In this document: in pieces, positions 14,036 through 22,282 of the stretch
How positions within the stretch are numbered: the first letter of the stretch is position 1
How the letters are laid out: every line of letters starts with the position of its first letter
Source: DATKEG01 sp035544515
Lineage (GTDB): Bacteria > Acidobacteriota > Vicinamibacteria > Fen-336
DNA length: 39,874 nt
Direction of reading: 5' to 3'
NCBI GenBank assembly: GCA_035544515.1
Contig: DATKEG010000171.1
Span: forward strand, 1-39,874
The notes under the pieces: generated by a model
Databases searched by the model: none
The model's input: only the letters and a program-made list of their open reading frames with translations
Told to the model about the DNA's origin: nothing
Translations under genes and position numbers: made by a program

Positions 14036-14893
14036 GTGAAGACCGTGCCGCCGGAGTGGACTGAACCCGCGATCCGGCGCTATCTGCTCGGGTTGCTGCC
14101 CGAGGCGGAAGCGGAAGCCCTCGAGGACGCCTACCTCGGCGATCCCGAGGTGCTGGGCCGGGTCCGCGCCGTCGAGGACGACCTCCTGGACGACTACGCG
14201 GCGGGTCGTCTCACCCGGGACGCGGCCGGACACTTCGAGAGCCGCTATCTGCCCTCGCCCTATCTGCGGCGGCGGGTGACGGCCGCTCGCGCGCTTCGCC
14301 TGGCCGCGGACACGCCCGCGCCGATGGCACGCCAGGCGCCGTCCGGCCCGATGCGCTGGCGCGGGCCCCTGGCCATCGCCGCGGGCCTGCTCGTGGCGGT
14401 GGCCATGGCCTTTGCCCTGCGGCCCTCGCGTCCCGCGGCGGTGGCGACGGTGCCCGCCCCGCCGCCGACCCTCGCCGCCCTCCCGCCCTCGCCGCCCGCG
14501 ACCCCCTCGCCCGATCCGAAGCCGACCTCGCCCGTGGTCACGCCCGCGACGATCCGCGTGGTGGTCGCCCTGTCGCCCGTCCTCCTGCGCGGCGCGAGCG
14601 GACCGGTCGAGGTGCGCGTGCCGCGGCGCACGTCGGCCGTCGTGCTCGAGCTGCAAGGCGACCCGGCCGTCCTCGGGCCGCGCCCGGGCGCCACGCTGGG
14701 CGCGACGATCGAGACGGTCGAAGGCGCCACCGTCTGGCGCGGAGGCGCGCGCGTGCGCGATCCCCGGCGTTCCACGGTGGTGGCCTCGGTCGAGGTCCCG
14801 GCCGAGAGGCTTGCCCCCGCCGACTACGTGGTCACGCTGTCGAGGGCGGAAGAGGTGCTCTACCGGTACTCCTTCCGGGTGCCCGCGCGCTGA
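14036..14893 (+). CDS. Putative membrane-anchored anti-sigma factor-like protein
   Basis: A 285-residue protein starting at GTG. Residues 10-90 are a helical cytoplasmic domain with RRYLLGLLPEAEAEALE, DDLLDDYAAGRLTRD and FESRYLPSPYLRRRV, a pattern I associate with anti-sigma-like proteins in Acidobacteria and related groups. There is no HxxxCxxC zinc motif. One membrane helix (about 111-128) follows, then a Pro-rich linker and an extracytoplasmic beta-rich domain (about 175-285). It would hold the upstream sigma-like protein at the membrane until an envelope signal releases it. This role is inferred from order and topology. Confidence 0.72.
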   Translation: MKTVPPEWTEPAIRRYLLGLLPEAEAEALEDAYLGDPEVLGRVRAVEDDLLDDYAAGRLTRDAAGHFESRYLPSPYLRRRVTAARALRLAADTPAPMARQAPSGPMRWRGPLAIAAGLLVAVAMAFALRPSRPAAVATVPAPPPTLAALPPSPPATPSPDPKPTSPVVTPATIRVVVALSPVLLRGASGPVEVRVPRRTSAVVLELQGDPAVLGPRPGATLGATIETVEGATVWRGGARVRDPRRSTVVASVEVPAERLAPADYVVTLSRAEEVLYRYSFRVPAR

Positions 14894-14953
14894 TCCGCGC
14901 CGGTTGACAGCCGGAGACGTTCCGATCCAGCATGGGCGAAGAAAAGGCGAAAC

Positions 14954-17900
14954 ATGCCCGCCGAGCTGCGCGCGTCCTCCGCCTTCTCGTTCCTGCGCGG
15001 GTCCTCGCTTCCCGAGGCCCTCGTCTCGCGCGCCGCCGAGCAGGGCTACGACGTGCTCGCGCTCGTGGACCGCGACGGGCTCTCCGGCGCGCCGCGCTTC
15101 TTCAAGGCCGCGCGGAAGGCCGGCGTGCGGCCGATCGTCGGCGCGGAGCTGACGCTGGAAGAGGGCGGCTGCCTGCCGGTGCTGGTCGAGAGCCCGGCCG
15201 GCTACCGCAACCTCTGCCGCCTGATCACCGACATGAAGGCCGGCGTGCCCAAGGGCGAAGGCGCTCTGGCCACGGGCGCGCTCGAGGGGCGGACGGAAGG
15301 GCTCGTCGCGCTGGCCGGAGCCGACGCGCTGGGCCGTCCGCCGGACCCCGACCGGCTCGCGCGGCTCCTCCAGGCGTTCGGCGCGAAGGGCGTCGCGGTC
15401 GAGGTGCAGCGGCACCGCCGCCGCCGCCAGGAGGCCGCGAACCAGGCCCTGCTCGACCTCGCCGGCGCGCTCGGCCTCATGGCCGTGTGCACCGGCGGCG
15501 TGCGCCACGCCCGGGCCAGCGGCCGCTTCCTGCTCGACGTGCTCACCTGCATCCGCGAGAAGCGCACGCTGGCCAACGCGGGAACGATCCTCTCCGAGAA
15601 CGCCGAGCGCTACCTGCGGCCGCCCGCGCAGGTGCGGGCGCAGTTCGCGGACCGCAAGGACGTCGTGCGAAACACCGAGGCGCTGGCCGACCGCCTGCGC
15701 TTCACGCTCGACGACCTCGGCTACCGTTTCCCGGACTACCCGGTGCCGCCCGGCGAGACGATGTTCTCGCACCTGCGGGCGCTCACCGAGAAGGGCGCGC
15801 GCGAGCGCTACCGGCCCTACCACGAGAAGGCGCGGGCGCAGGTCGAGCGCGAGCTGGCCCTCATCGGGAAGCTGGAGCTGGCCGGCTACTTCCTGATCGT
15901 CTGGGACATCGTGGACTACTGCCGGCGGACCGGCATCCTGGTGCAGGGCCGCGGCTCCGCCGCCAACAGCGCCGTCTGCTACAGCCTGGGCATCACGGCC
16001 GTGGATCCGGTGGGGATGGAGCTGCTCTTCGAGCGCTTCCTCTCCGAGGAGCGCGGGGAGTGGCCCGACATCGACCTCGACCTGCCCAGCGGCGACCGCC
16101 GCGAGCGGGTGATCCAGCACGTCTACGCGAAGTACGGCGCGCGCGGCGCGGCCATGACCGCCAACGTGATCACGTACCGCGAGAAGAGCGCCACGCGCGA
16201 GATCGGCAAGGTGCTGGGCCTGCCCGCGCCGGAGGTGGACAAGCTCGCGCGCGTGCTGCGGCGGTTCGAATACGTGGACGAGAAGGAGACGCTGGAGAAC
16301 CGGCTCTCGCTGACCGGGCTCGACCAGGACGACCGCCGGGTGCGCCTGTTCGCCAACCTGTTCGCCGAGATCCAGGACCTGCCGCGCCACCTCGGCCAGC
16401 ACTCGGGCGGGATGGTGGTGGCCCGGGGCTCGCTCGACGCCGTCGTGCCGCTCGAGCCGGCGAGCATGCCCGGACGCGTGGTCGTGCAGTGGGACAAGGA
16501 CGACTGCGCGGACATGGGCATCATCAAGGTGGACCTGCTCGGGCTGGGCATGATGTCGGTGCTGCAGGACTCGCTCGCGCTCGTCGCTCAGCAGGGCGGA
16601 GAGGTGGACCTCGCGCACCTGCCGGCCGACGACCCCACGGTCTACTCCATGCTCCGGAAGGCGGACACGGTGGGCGTCTTCCAGGTGGAGAGCCGCGCGC
16701 AGATGGCCACCCTGCCGCGGCTGAAGCCCGAGCGGTTCTACGACCTGGTGGTCGAGGTGGCGATCATCCGCCCCGGTCCGATCGTGGGGAAGATGGTGCA
16801 TCCCTACCTGGCGCGGCGCGCCGGGGAGGAGCCGGTCGTCTACGCGCACCCGAGCCTGGAGCCGATCCTGCGGCGCACGCTCGGCGTGCCCCTCTTCCAG
16901 GAGCAGCTCCTGCGCATGGCCATGGCCGTGGCCGGCTTCACCGGGGGCGAGGCCGAGGAGCTGCGCCGGGCCCTCGGGTTCAAGCGCTCGGAGCGGCGCA
17001 TGGCCGAGGTGGAGAGGAAGCTGCGGGCGGGGATGGCCGCGCGCGGGATCACGGGCGAAACCCAGGAAGACATCGTCCGCTCCATCACCGCGTTCGCGCT
17101 CTACGGGTTCCCGGAGTCGCACGCCGCCTCGTTCGCGCTGCTCGCCTACGCGAGCGCCTATCTCAAGGCGCACCACGGCGAGGCTTTCGCCTGCGCGCTG
17201 CTCAACAACCAGCCCATGGGCTTCTACCACCCGTTCACGCTGGTCAAGGACGCGCAGCGCCACGGCGTGCGCTTCCTGCCCGCGGACGTCACGCGCAGCG
17301 CCTGGCTCTGCACGATCGAGGACGGCCGCGTGCGCCTGGGGCTGCGTTACGTGGCCGGGCTGCGCCAGGCGGCGGGGGAGCGCCTGGCCGCGGAGCGCGC
17401 GAAGTCTCCGTTTGGCTCGCTGCAGGCCTTCGTGGATAGCACTTCGCTGCACCACGACGAGCTGACGGCGCTCGGCGAGGCGGGCGCGCTCAACGCGTTC
17501 GGGTTCACGAGGCGGAGCGCCCTGTGGCAGGTCGAGCGGGCGGCGCGGCCGCGCGGCCCGCTCTTCCGTTCGGCGGAGGAGGCACCGCAGACGTCTCCCT
17601 TGCCCGAGATGACCGTCGCGGAGCGCCTGCACGCCGACGTGGCGCGCACCGGGCTCACGGTGGGGCCGCACCCCCTGTCTTTGCACCGTGCCGCGCTGGC
17701 CGAGCGCGGCGTGCGGCGGGCGTGCGACCTGCCGGCGAGCGGGCAAGGCACGCCCGTGCGCGTGGCGGGCGCGGTCATCTGCCGGCAGCGGCCGGGCACC
17801 GCGAAGGGCTTCGTGTTCCTGACCCTGGAGGACGAGACCGGGCTGATCAACGTCATCATCAACCCCGACCTTTACGACCGCCGGTCCGAGGCGATCGTGA

Positions 17901-18022
17901 CCAGCCCGGTCCTCGAGATCGACGGCGCCTTGCAGGTGGAAGGCGGGGTCGCGGTCCGCGCGCGCGACGTGCGCGCGGTGCGCCTGCCGGACCTCCACAC
18001 GAAGTCACGGGATTTCCATTGA
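14954..18022 (+). CDS. dnaE2: Error-prone DNA polymerase III alpha subunit, DnaE2/ImuC type
   Basis: A 1022-residue C-family DNA polymerase, the usual length for DnaE2 (DnaE1 is longer). Catalytic aspartates are Asp372 and Asp374 in PDIDLDLPSGDRR and Asp527 in KVDLLGLG. GRGSAANSAVCY, LGQHSGGMVV and ALGFKRSERR are family blocks, and an OB-fold lies near the C-terminus (VRVAGAVICRQR to LINVIINPDLY). DnaE2 performs translesion, mutagenic synthesis with ImuA and ImuB, but neither gene is adjacent. In the PHP domain the metal-binding HxH of other alpha subunits reads ELRASSAFSFL, and VDRDG replaces the later His site, so a PHP nuclease activity is unlikely. A weak AAGG lies before the ATG. I see no clear LexA box in the 60-bp gap upstream. 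Confidence 0.95.
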   Translation: MPAELRASSAFSFLRGSSLPEALVSRAAEQGYDVLALVDRDGLSGAPRFFKAARKAGVRPIVGAELTLEEGGCLPVLVESPAGYRNLCRLITDMKAGVPKGEGALATGALEGRTEGLVALAGADALGRPPDPDRLARLLQAFGAKGVAVEVQRHRRRRQEAANQALLDLAGALGLMAVCTGGVRHARASGRFLLDVLTCIREKRTLANAGTILSENAERYLRPPAQVRAQFADRKDVVRNTEALADRLRFTLDDLGYRFPDYPVPPGETMFSHLRALTEKGARERYRPYHEKARAQVERELALIGKLELAGYFLIVWDIVDYCRRTGILVQGRGSAANSAVCYSLGITAVDPVGMELLFERFLSEERGEWPDIDLDLPSGDRRERVIQHVYAKYGARGAAMTANVITYREKSATREIGKVLGLPAPEVDKLARVLRRFEYVDEKETLENRLSLTGLDQDDRRVRLFANLFAEIQDLPRHLGQHSGGMVVARGSLDAVVPLEPASMPGRVVVQWDKDDCADMGIIKVDLLGLGMMSVLQDSLALVAQQGGEVDLAHLPADDPTVYSMLRKADTVGVFQVESRAQMATLPRLKPERFYDLVVEVAIIRPGPIVGKMVHPYLARRAGEEPVVYAHPSLEPILRRTLGVPLFQEQLLRMAMAVAGFTGGEAEELRRALGFKRSERRMAEVERKLRAGMAARGITGETQEDIVRSITAFALYGFPESHAASFALLAYASAYLKAHHGEAFACALLNNQPMGFYHPFTLVKDAQRHGVRFLPADVTRSAWLCTIEDGRVRLGLRYVAGLRQAAGERLAAERAKSPFGSLQAFVDSTSLHHDELTALGEAGALNAFGFTRRSALWQVERAARPRGPLFRSAEEAPQTSPLPEMTVAERLHADVARTGLTVGPHPLSLHRAALAERGVRRACDLPASGQGTPVRVAGAVICRQRPGTAKGFVFLTLEDETGLINVIINPDLYDRRSEAIVTSPVLEIDGALQVEGGVAVRARDVRAVRLPDLHTKSRDFH

Positions 18023-18070
18023 CCGGCTGGGGGCCGCCCGCGCCTCGTTCCGTTGACGAGCTTGGGTAGG

Positions 18071-19999
18071 ATGAGGTCCGTGACCGCCGTCCTGCTCCTC
18101 GTCGCGCTCCTCGGTGGCACGCTGTTCACGTATCTCTTCGACGAGGACGCGCCGCTCACCGCGCGCCTGGCCGCGGGCGTCCCCGTCGGCCTGGCCACCC
18201 TGGGCCTCGCCGGGTTCGTGGCCGCTTCCCTCCTGGGCCTGGGGCCGGCCGCGCTCGTGGCGGCCGCCGCCGGGGCAGCGTGGCCCCTGCCCGTCTTCGC
18301 CTGGCGAGCCGAGCGCCGGATGCGCCTGCGCGCCGACCTCGCGGCGGCCGGCCGTGCCCTCGCCCGCCCGGACGCGGCGTCGCTGGCGCTCGCCGCCGGC
18401 TTCGTCCTCACCGCGGCGCTGGTCTGGCGCGTCTTCGACCGCGCCATGTTCATGACGCCCGCCGGCATCCTCACCGGGGACGACCACAACCTCGGCGACC
18501 TCGCCTTCCACCTCGGCATCGTCACGAGCTTCGCGGACGGCGCCAACTACCCACCGCAGCACCCGGAGCTCTCCGGCACGCGCCTGACGTACCCGTTCCT
18601 GGTGGACATGCTCTCGGCCCTGCTCCTGCGCGCCGGCGCCCGCCTGCCGGCCGCGTTCTTCTGGCCGAACGTGCTCCTGGCCGTGGCCCTCGCCGTCCTG
18701 CTCTACCACTGGTCACGGCTTCTCACCCGCGACCGTCTCGCGGCGGCGCTGACCCCCGTGCTGGTCCTCCTCAGCGGCGGGCTGGGATGGGTGCTGCTCG
18801 TCGGCGAGCTGGCGTCGGGCGAAGGGTGGGACCTCGCGCACGTCCTCCGGCGCGACTACACGATCGAGGGCGACGGTCCGCTGCGCTGGGGCAACGCGCT
18901 CACCACGCTGCTCATCCCGCAGCGCTCGCTGCTCCTGGGCCTGCCGCTCTTCCTCACCGTCGCGTCGGGGTGGTGGCGGGCGGTGGCCACGGAGCCGGAC
19001 GACCGCCGCCGCCTGCGGCTGATGGCCGGCGCCGGCATCGTGGCGGGGCTCCTGCCGCTGAGCCACGCCCACAGCTTCGCGCTCGCGCTCGCGCTGGGCG
19101 GTGCCCTCGCGCTCCTCTTCCCGCGCGGCCGCGCCTGGGCCGCGTTCTTCCTCCCCGCCCTCGCCATCGCCGCGCCGCAGCTCGTCTGGAGCGCGCACGG
19201 CAGCGCCCTGCAGACGCGCGCGTTCTTCGGCTGGCACTTCGGCTGGGACCGCGGAGAGAGCAACGCGGTCTGGTTCTGGCTCTACAACACCGGGCTCTTC
19301 ATCCCGCTGCTGCTCGTGGCGCTCGCCCTGCGCCGCCGCCTGCTGCCTTCCCCGCTGCCGCGGTTCTACCTGCCCTTCACGCTGTGCTTCGTGGCGCCGA
19401 ACCTGCTGCGGCTGTCGCCCTGGATCTGGGACAACGTCAAGTTCCTCTTCTACTGGTACGTCGCCTCGGCGCCGCTGGTGGCGCTGGCGCTCTCCCGCAT
19501 GGCCCGCGGCCCGTGGCCGGCGCGCACGGCCGCGACGGTGTTGCTCCTGGCCCTCGTCCTGGCCGGGGCCCTCGACGTGTCGCGCGTGGCGAGCGGCCGC
19601 ATCGCCCACGTCCTGTTCGACGACGAGGCGGTCGCCTTCGGCCAAGACGTCGCCCGTGCGACGCCGCCGGGATCGGTCATCGCCGCCCGGCCCACCCACG
19701 ACTCTCCCGTGCTGCTCTCCGGCCGGCCGAGCCTGCTCGGCTATACCGGCCATATCTGGTCCCAGGGTCTCGACGCCGGAGACCGCGAGCAGGATCTGGA
19801 GAACTTGTATGCAGGCACGCTCGACCCCGCCGTCCTGAGGGATCGGTATGGCGTGGGCTATGTGGTTCTCGAGCCGTCGGATGACGACCCGGGCGGCGAC
19901 GATGCCGCCTCTTGGCGTCGAGCGGCGCCCCTGGTCGAGCAGGGGCGCTACCGCCTGCTGCGAGTGCCCGAAGGTGAAGTAATACTTGAACCGGATTAA
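18071..19999 (+). CDS. Polytopic membrane protein, GT-C glycosyltransferase-like
   Basis: A 642-residue protein with about twelve hydrophobic segments up to residue 500 and a small soluble C-terminal domain. The first loop has TGDDHNLGDLAFHLGIV, with acidic residues as in GT-C enzymes, then YPFLVDMLSALLLR. The C-terminal part has HDSPVLLSGRPSLLGYTGHIW and ends in VILEPD. It most likely uses a polyprenyl-phosphate sugar to modify an envelope component, but neither donor nor acceptor is known. I chose the ATG at 18071; a TTG at 18053 would add six residues. It differs in sequence from the membrane protein at 10320 and is followed 27 bp later by the zinc-ribbon propeller gene. Confidence 0.83.
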   Translation: MRSVTAVLLLVALLGGTLFTYLFDEDAPLTARLAAGVPVGLATLGLAGFVAASLLGLGPAALVAAAAGAAWPLPVFAWRAERRMRLRADLAAAGRALARPDAASLALAAGFVLTAALVWRVFDRAMFMTPAGILTGDDHNLGDLAFHLGIVTSFADGANYPPQHPELSGTRLTYPFLVDMLSALLLRAGARLPAAFFWPNVLLAVALAVLLYHWSRLLTRDRLAAALTPVLVLLSGGLGWVLLVGELASGEGWDLAHVLRRDYTIEGDGPLRWGNALTTLLIPQRSLLLGLPLFLTVASGWWRAVATEPDDRRRLRLMAGAGIVAGLLPLSHAHSFALALALGGALALLFPRGRAWAAFFLPALAIAAPQLVWSAHGSALQTRAFFGWHFGWDRGESNAVWFWLYNTGLFIPLLLVALALRRRLLPSPLPRFYLPFTLCFVAPNLLRLSPWIWDNVKFLFYWYVASAPLVALALSRMARGPWPARTAATVLLLALVLAGALDVSRVASGRIAHVLFDDEAVAFGQDVARATPPGSVIAARPTHDSPVLLSGRPSLLGYTGHIWSQGLDAGDREQDLENLYAGTLDPAVLRDRYGVGYVVLEPSDDDPGGDDAASWRRAAPLVEQGRYRLLRVPEGEVILEPD

Positions 20000-20026
20000 G
20001 ATACGCCCCACCCGGGGGGCCAGCGC

Positions 20027-21403
20027 ATGATCTGTCCCGAGTGTTTCCACGACCTGCCGGATGGGTCGCACACGTGCCGGCACTGCGGCACGGTCTTCGC
20101 GGAGTGGGGCGACGATCCCGGCGAATCCAGGCCACCGTCCAAGGGCGGCGGAAAGGCCCGTGGCGGGAAGCCGGCCGGCCGCGCGGTCCCGGCTCCGCGC
20201 CGCGGCGGCTTCCGCCGCCGGCTGGTCTGGTTGACGGTGCTGGCTCTGGTCGGGACGCTGGGCTTCCTCGTGCTCGAGCCGCCGCTGCGGACGGTGCTGC
20301 GCCCCGGCACCGTCGTGTTCGTCTCGCACCGCGACGGCAACCCCGAGGTGTACCTCATGCGGTCGAGCGGTCTCGAGCCCCGGCGCCTGACCAGCGACCC
20401 GGCCCCCGACTACAGCCCGGCGGTGTCGCGAGACGGGCGGTACGTCGCGTTCGTCTCCGAGCGTGACGGCAACCCGAACGTCTACGTCGTCGGGACGGAT
20501 GGGACAGGCCTCCGCCGCCTGAGCGAATACGAGACGCCCGACCTGGCGCCGGTCTGGTCGCCGGCCGGCGATCGGCTCGCCTTCGTCACCGCGGGCGCGG
20601 ACGGCGCGGGCGACATCGCGGTGGCGCGGGCGGACGGACAGGGCGTCGTGAACCTCACCAGCCATCCCGCGCACGACCACTCGCCGGCCTGGTCGCCCGG
20701 CGGCACGCAGCTGGCGTTCGTCTCGGACCGGGACGGCAGCCCGGCCCTGTACGCGATGTTCTCCGACGGCGGCGAGCTTGTCCGCCTGACCAGCCACTCC
20801 GGCGCGGACAGTTCCCCGGCGTGGTCGCCCGACGGGAGGCGTCTCGCCTTCTCGTGGAACGGCGACGTGTACGCGATGGACGCGGACGGCGGAGCGCCGC
20901 AGCGGCTCACCGACCGCACGCGCGCCGCGGCCGGGGCGACCGGCGCCTACGAATCGCCGGCCTGGTCTCCCGACGGGAGCCGCATCGCGGCCACGTGGGT
21001 GGACCGCCCCGGCGGGCGCCCTTCCGAGCTGGTGGTCCTGACCTCGGACGGGTCCTCGCTCGAGACGCTCGGGCCGGCGGAGCCCTTCTCGGCCGTGTGG
21101 ATGGCCGACTCCGGCAGCATCGCCTTCGTGGCGACGCCGCGGGCCGGACGGCGGTGGTTCAAGGCGCGCCCCTACTCGGGCGCCAAGCAGGTGTGCCTCC
21201 GGCGCGTCGGCGGCGATCGGCGCTGGGTGCGCGTGCGTGACGGCGCGCGCGCCCTCGCCTTGTCGGCGCTGGGCGGGCCGGGCGGCGTGGACGCATCGCT
21301 CGAGATCCTGACCGAGCTCGGCGGCGAGGACCCCGACTGGACGCCGGGTGGCAGCGAACGGCTGCCCCGGTTCTGGGAGCAGGTTTCCTGGGAGGGCGCA
21401 TGA
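20027..21403 (+). CDS. Zinc-ribbon, membrane-anchored TolB-like beta-propeller protein
   Basis: A 458-residue protein with three parts. Residues 1-25 are a zinc ribbon (Cys3, Cys6, Cys17, Cys20). Residues 66-83 are one membrane helix (LVWLTVLALVGTLGFLVL) after a basic Pro/Gly linker. Residues about 95-450 hold repeated PD40/WD40-like blades, each with a form of SPAWSPDGRRLAF preceded by a DGxxLVRLT strand; at least six are visible. TolB-type propellers bind proteins or glycans at the cell surface. The order implies the ribbon is cytoplasmic and the propeller extracytoplasmic, unlike TolB itself, which is secreted. It overlaps the next lipoprotein gene by 4 bp. Confidence 0.87.
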   Translation: MICPECFHDLPDGSHTCRHCGTVFAEWGDDPGESRPPSKGGGKARGGKPAGRAVPAPRRGGFRRRLVWLTVLALVGTLGFLVLEPPLRTVLRPGTVVFVSHRDGNPEVYLMRSSGLEPRRLTSDPAPDYSPAVSRDGRYVAFVSERDGNPNVYVVGTDGTGLRRLSEYETPDLAPVWSPAGDRLAFVTAGADGAGDIAVARADGQGVVNLTSHPAHDHSPAWSPGGTQLAFVSDRDGSPALYAMFSDGGELVRLTSHSGADSSPAWSPDGRRLAFSWNGDVYAMDADGGAPQRLTDRTRAAAGATGAYESPAWSPDGSRIAATWVDRPGGRPSELVVLTSDGSSLETLGPAEPFSAVWMADSGSIAFVATPRAGRRWFKARPYSGAKQVCLRRVGGDRRWVRVRDGARALALSALGGPGGVDASLEILTELGGEDPDWTPGGSERLPRFWEQVSWEGA

Positions 21404-22272
21404 GAACGACCGCGTGGCGTGTCGTGGTGGCGGCGCCGGTGACGGTGCTCGCGCTGGGACTGGGAACGCTGGGATCCGGGTGCCGGTCGGCCGCCCGGCC
21501 CGTGCCGCAGGCGGCGGGGCCGGCGCGGACGGACCCGCTGGCCGGCTGGGTGGGGAAGACGGGCCTCTTGCGGCACCGCGGGGACAAGGGCAAGTGGAGC
21601 GTGAAACGCGAGGAGGTGCGCTCGGTCTCGGGGACCTGCGACGTGGCGGTGGAGGTGCGGCAGGCCCGGTTCGACCGCGGCACCGCGGTGCTGACCCTGG
21701 ACATGATCGGCCGTCCGCGGCTGGCCGGCCGCGGCGCGCGCCAGGAGCGCTGCGGCGACGACCAGGCGCAGATCGTGGTGTCGGTGTCGGGCTTCGAGCC
21801 GGCGGCCTCCACGGCGGATCTCGAGGCCGGCCTGGCCGACGTCCTCCAGACGCCCGAGGCGTACCTGCGCGCGTATTCGGTCGCGTACGAGCTGCCACCG
21901 CCCCCGAAGGAGGAGTCCCCCAAGGCCGAGGCCTCCAAGGCGGAGTCCCAGGCCTACCGGATCGCGGCCCTGAAGAGGGACGTCCCCGTGGCCGAGCATC
22001 ACCTCACGCAGAAGGTGGTGAAGGTGCTCTGGGTGGACCCCATCGTGCGCGACCCCTCGGGCCGGGTGAGCCACGAGGCGGAGGTGCAGGTGAACGCGGT
22101 GGTGGGGTGGGACGGTCGCATTCACCACCCGAAGATGGCGACACCGCTCAGCGAGGACCACGAGCGGCGCGTCCTGCGCGTGCTGCCCCTGTGGCGGTTC
22201 CAGCCCGCGCGGAGGGGCGCCGACCCGGCGGCGTCGCAGGTCCTCGAGCGCATGGTGTTCAGGATCTACTAG
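21400..22272 (+). CDS. Lipoprotein with TonB-C-like domain
   Basis: A 290-residue lipoprotein: signal peptide with lipobox LGSGC (Cys about 28). The middle region has CDVAVEVRQARFDRGTAVLTLD and two further cysteines, then a Pro/Glu/Lys-rich linker (about 165-185). The final 70 residues (AEVQVNAVVGWDGRIHHPKM through LPLWRFQPAR) resemble the TonB C-terminal fold, in which the WxFxPAxxxG-like element is diagnostic. It lacks a TonB membrane anchor, so it is not an energy transducer; such domains on lipoproteins are found in envelope proteins of unknown role. It is coupled to the upstream propeller gene (ATGA overlap), so the two may form one envelope complex. Confidence 0.78.
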   Translation: MRTTAWRVVVAAPVTVLALGLGTLGSGCRSAARPVPQAAGPARTDPLAGWVGKTGLLRHRGDKGKWSVKREEVRSVSGTCDVAVEVRQARFDRGTAVLTLDMIGRPRLAGRGARQERCGDDQAQIVVSVSGFEPAASTADLEAGLADVLQTPEAYLRAYSVAYELPPPPKEESPKAEASKAESQAYRIAALKRDVPVAEHHLTQKVVKVLWVDPIVRDPSGRVSHEAEVQVNAVVGWDGRIHHPKMATPLSEDHERRVLRVLPLWRFQPARRGADPAASQVLERMVFRIY

Positions 22273-22282
22273 AGTAGGGTCC

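Noticed and set aside
14027..17998. A 1323-codon open frame antisense to dnaE2 and its neighbour
   Set aside because: It mirrors the GC-rich third positions of the sense genes and has a His/Arg/Glu-repetitive composition without domains.
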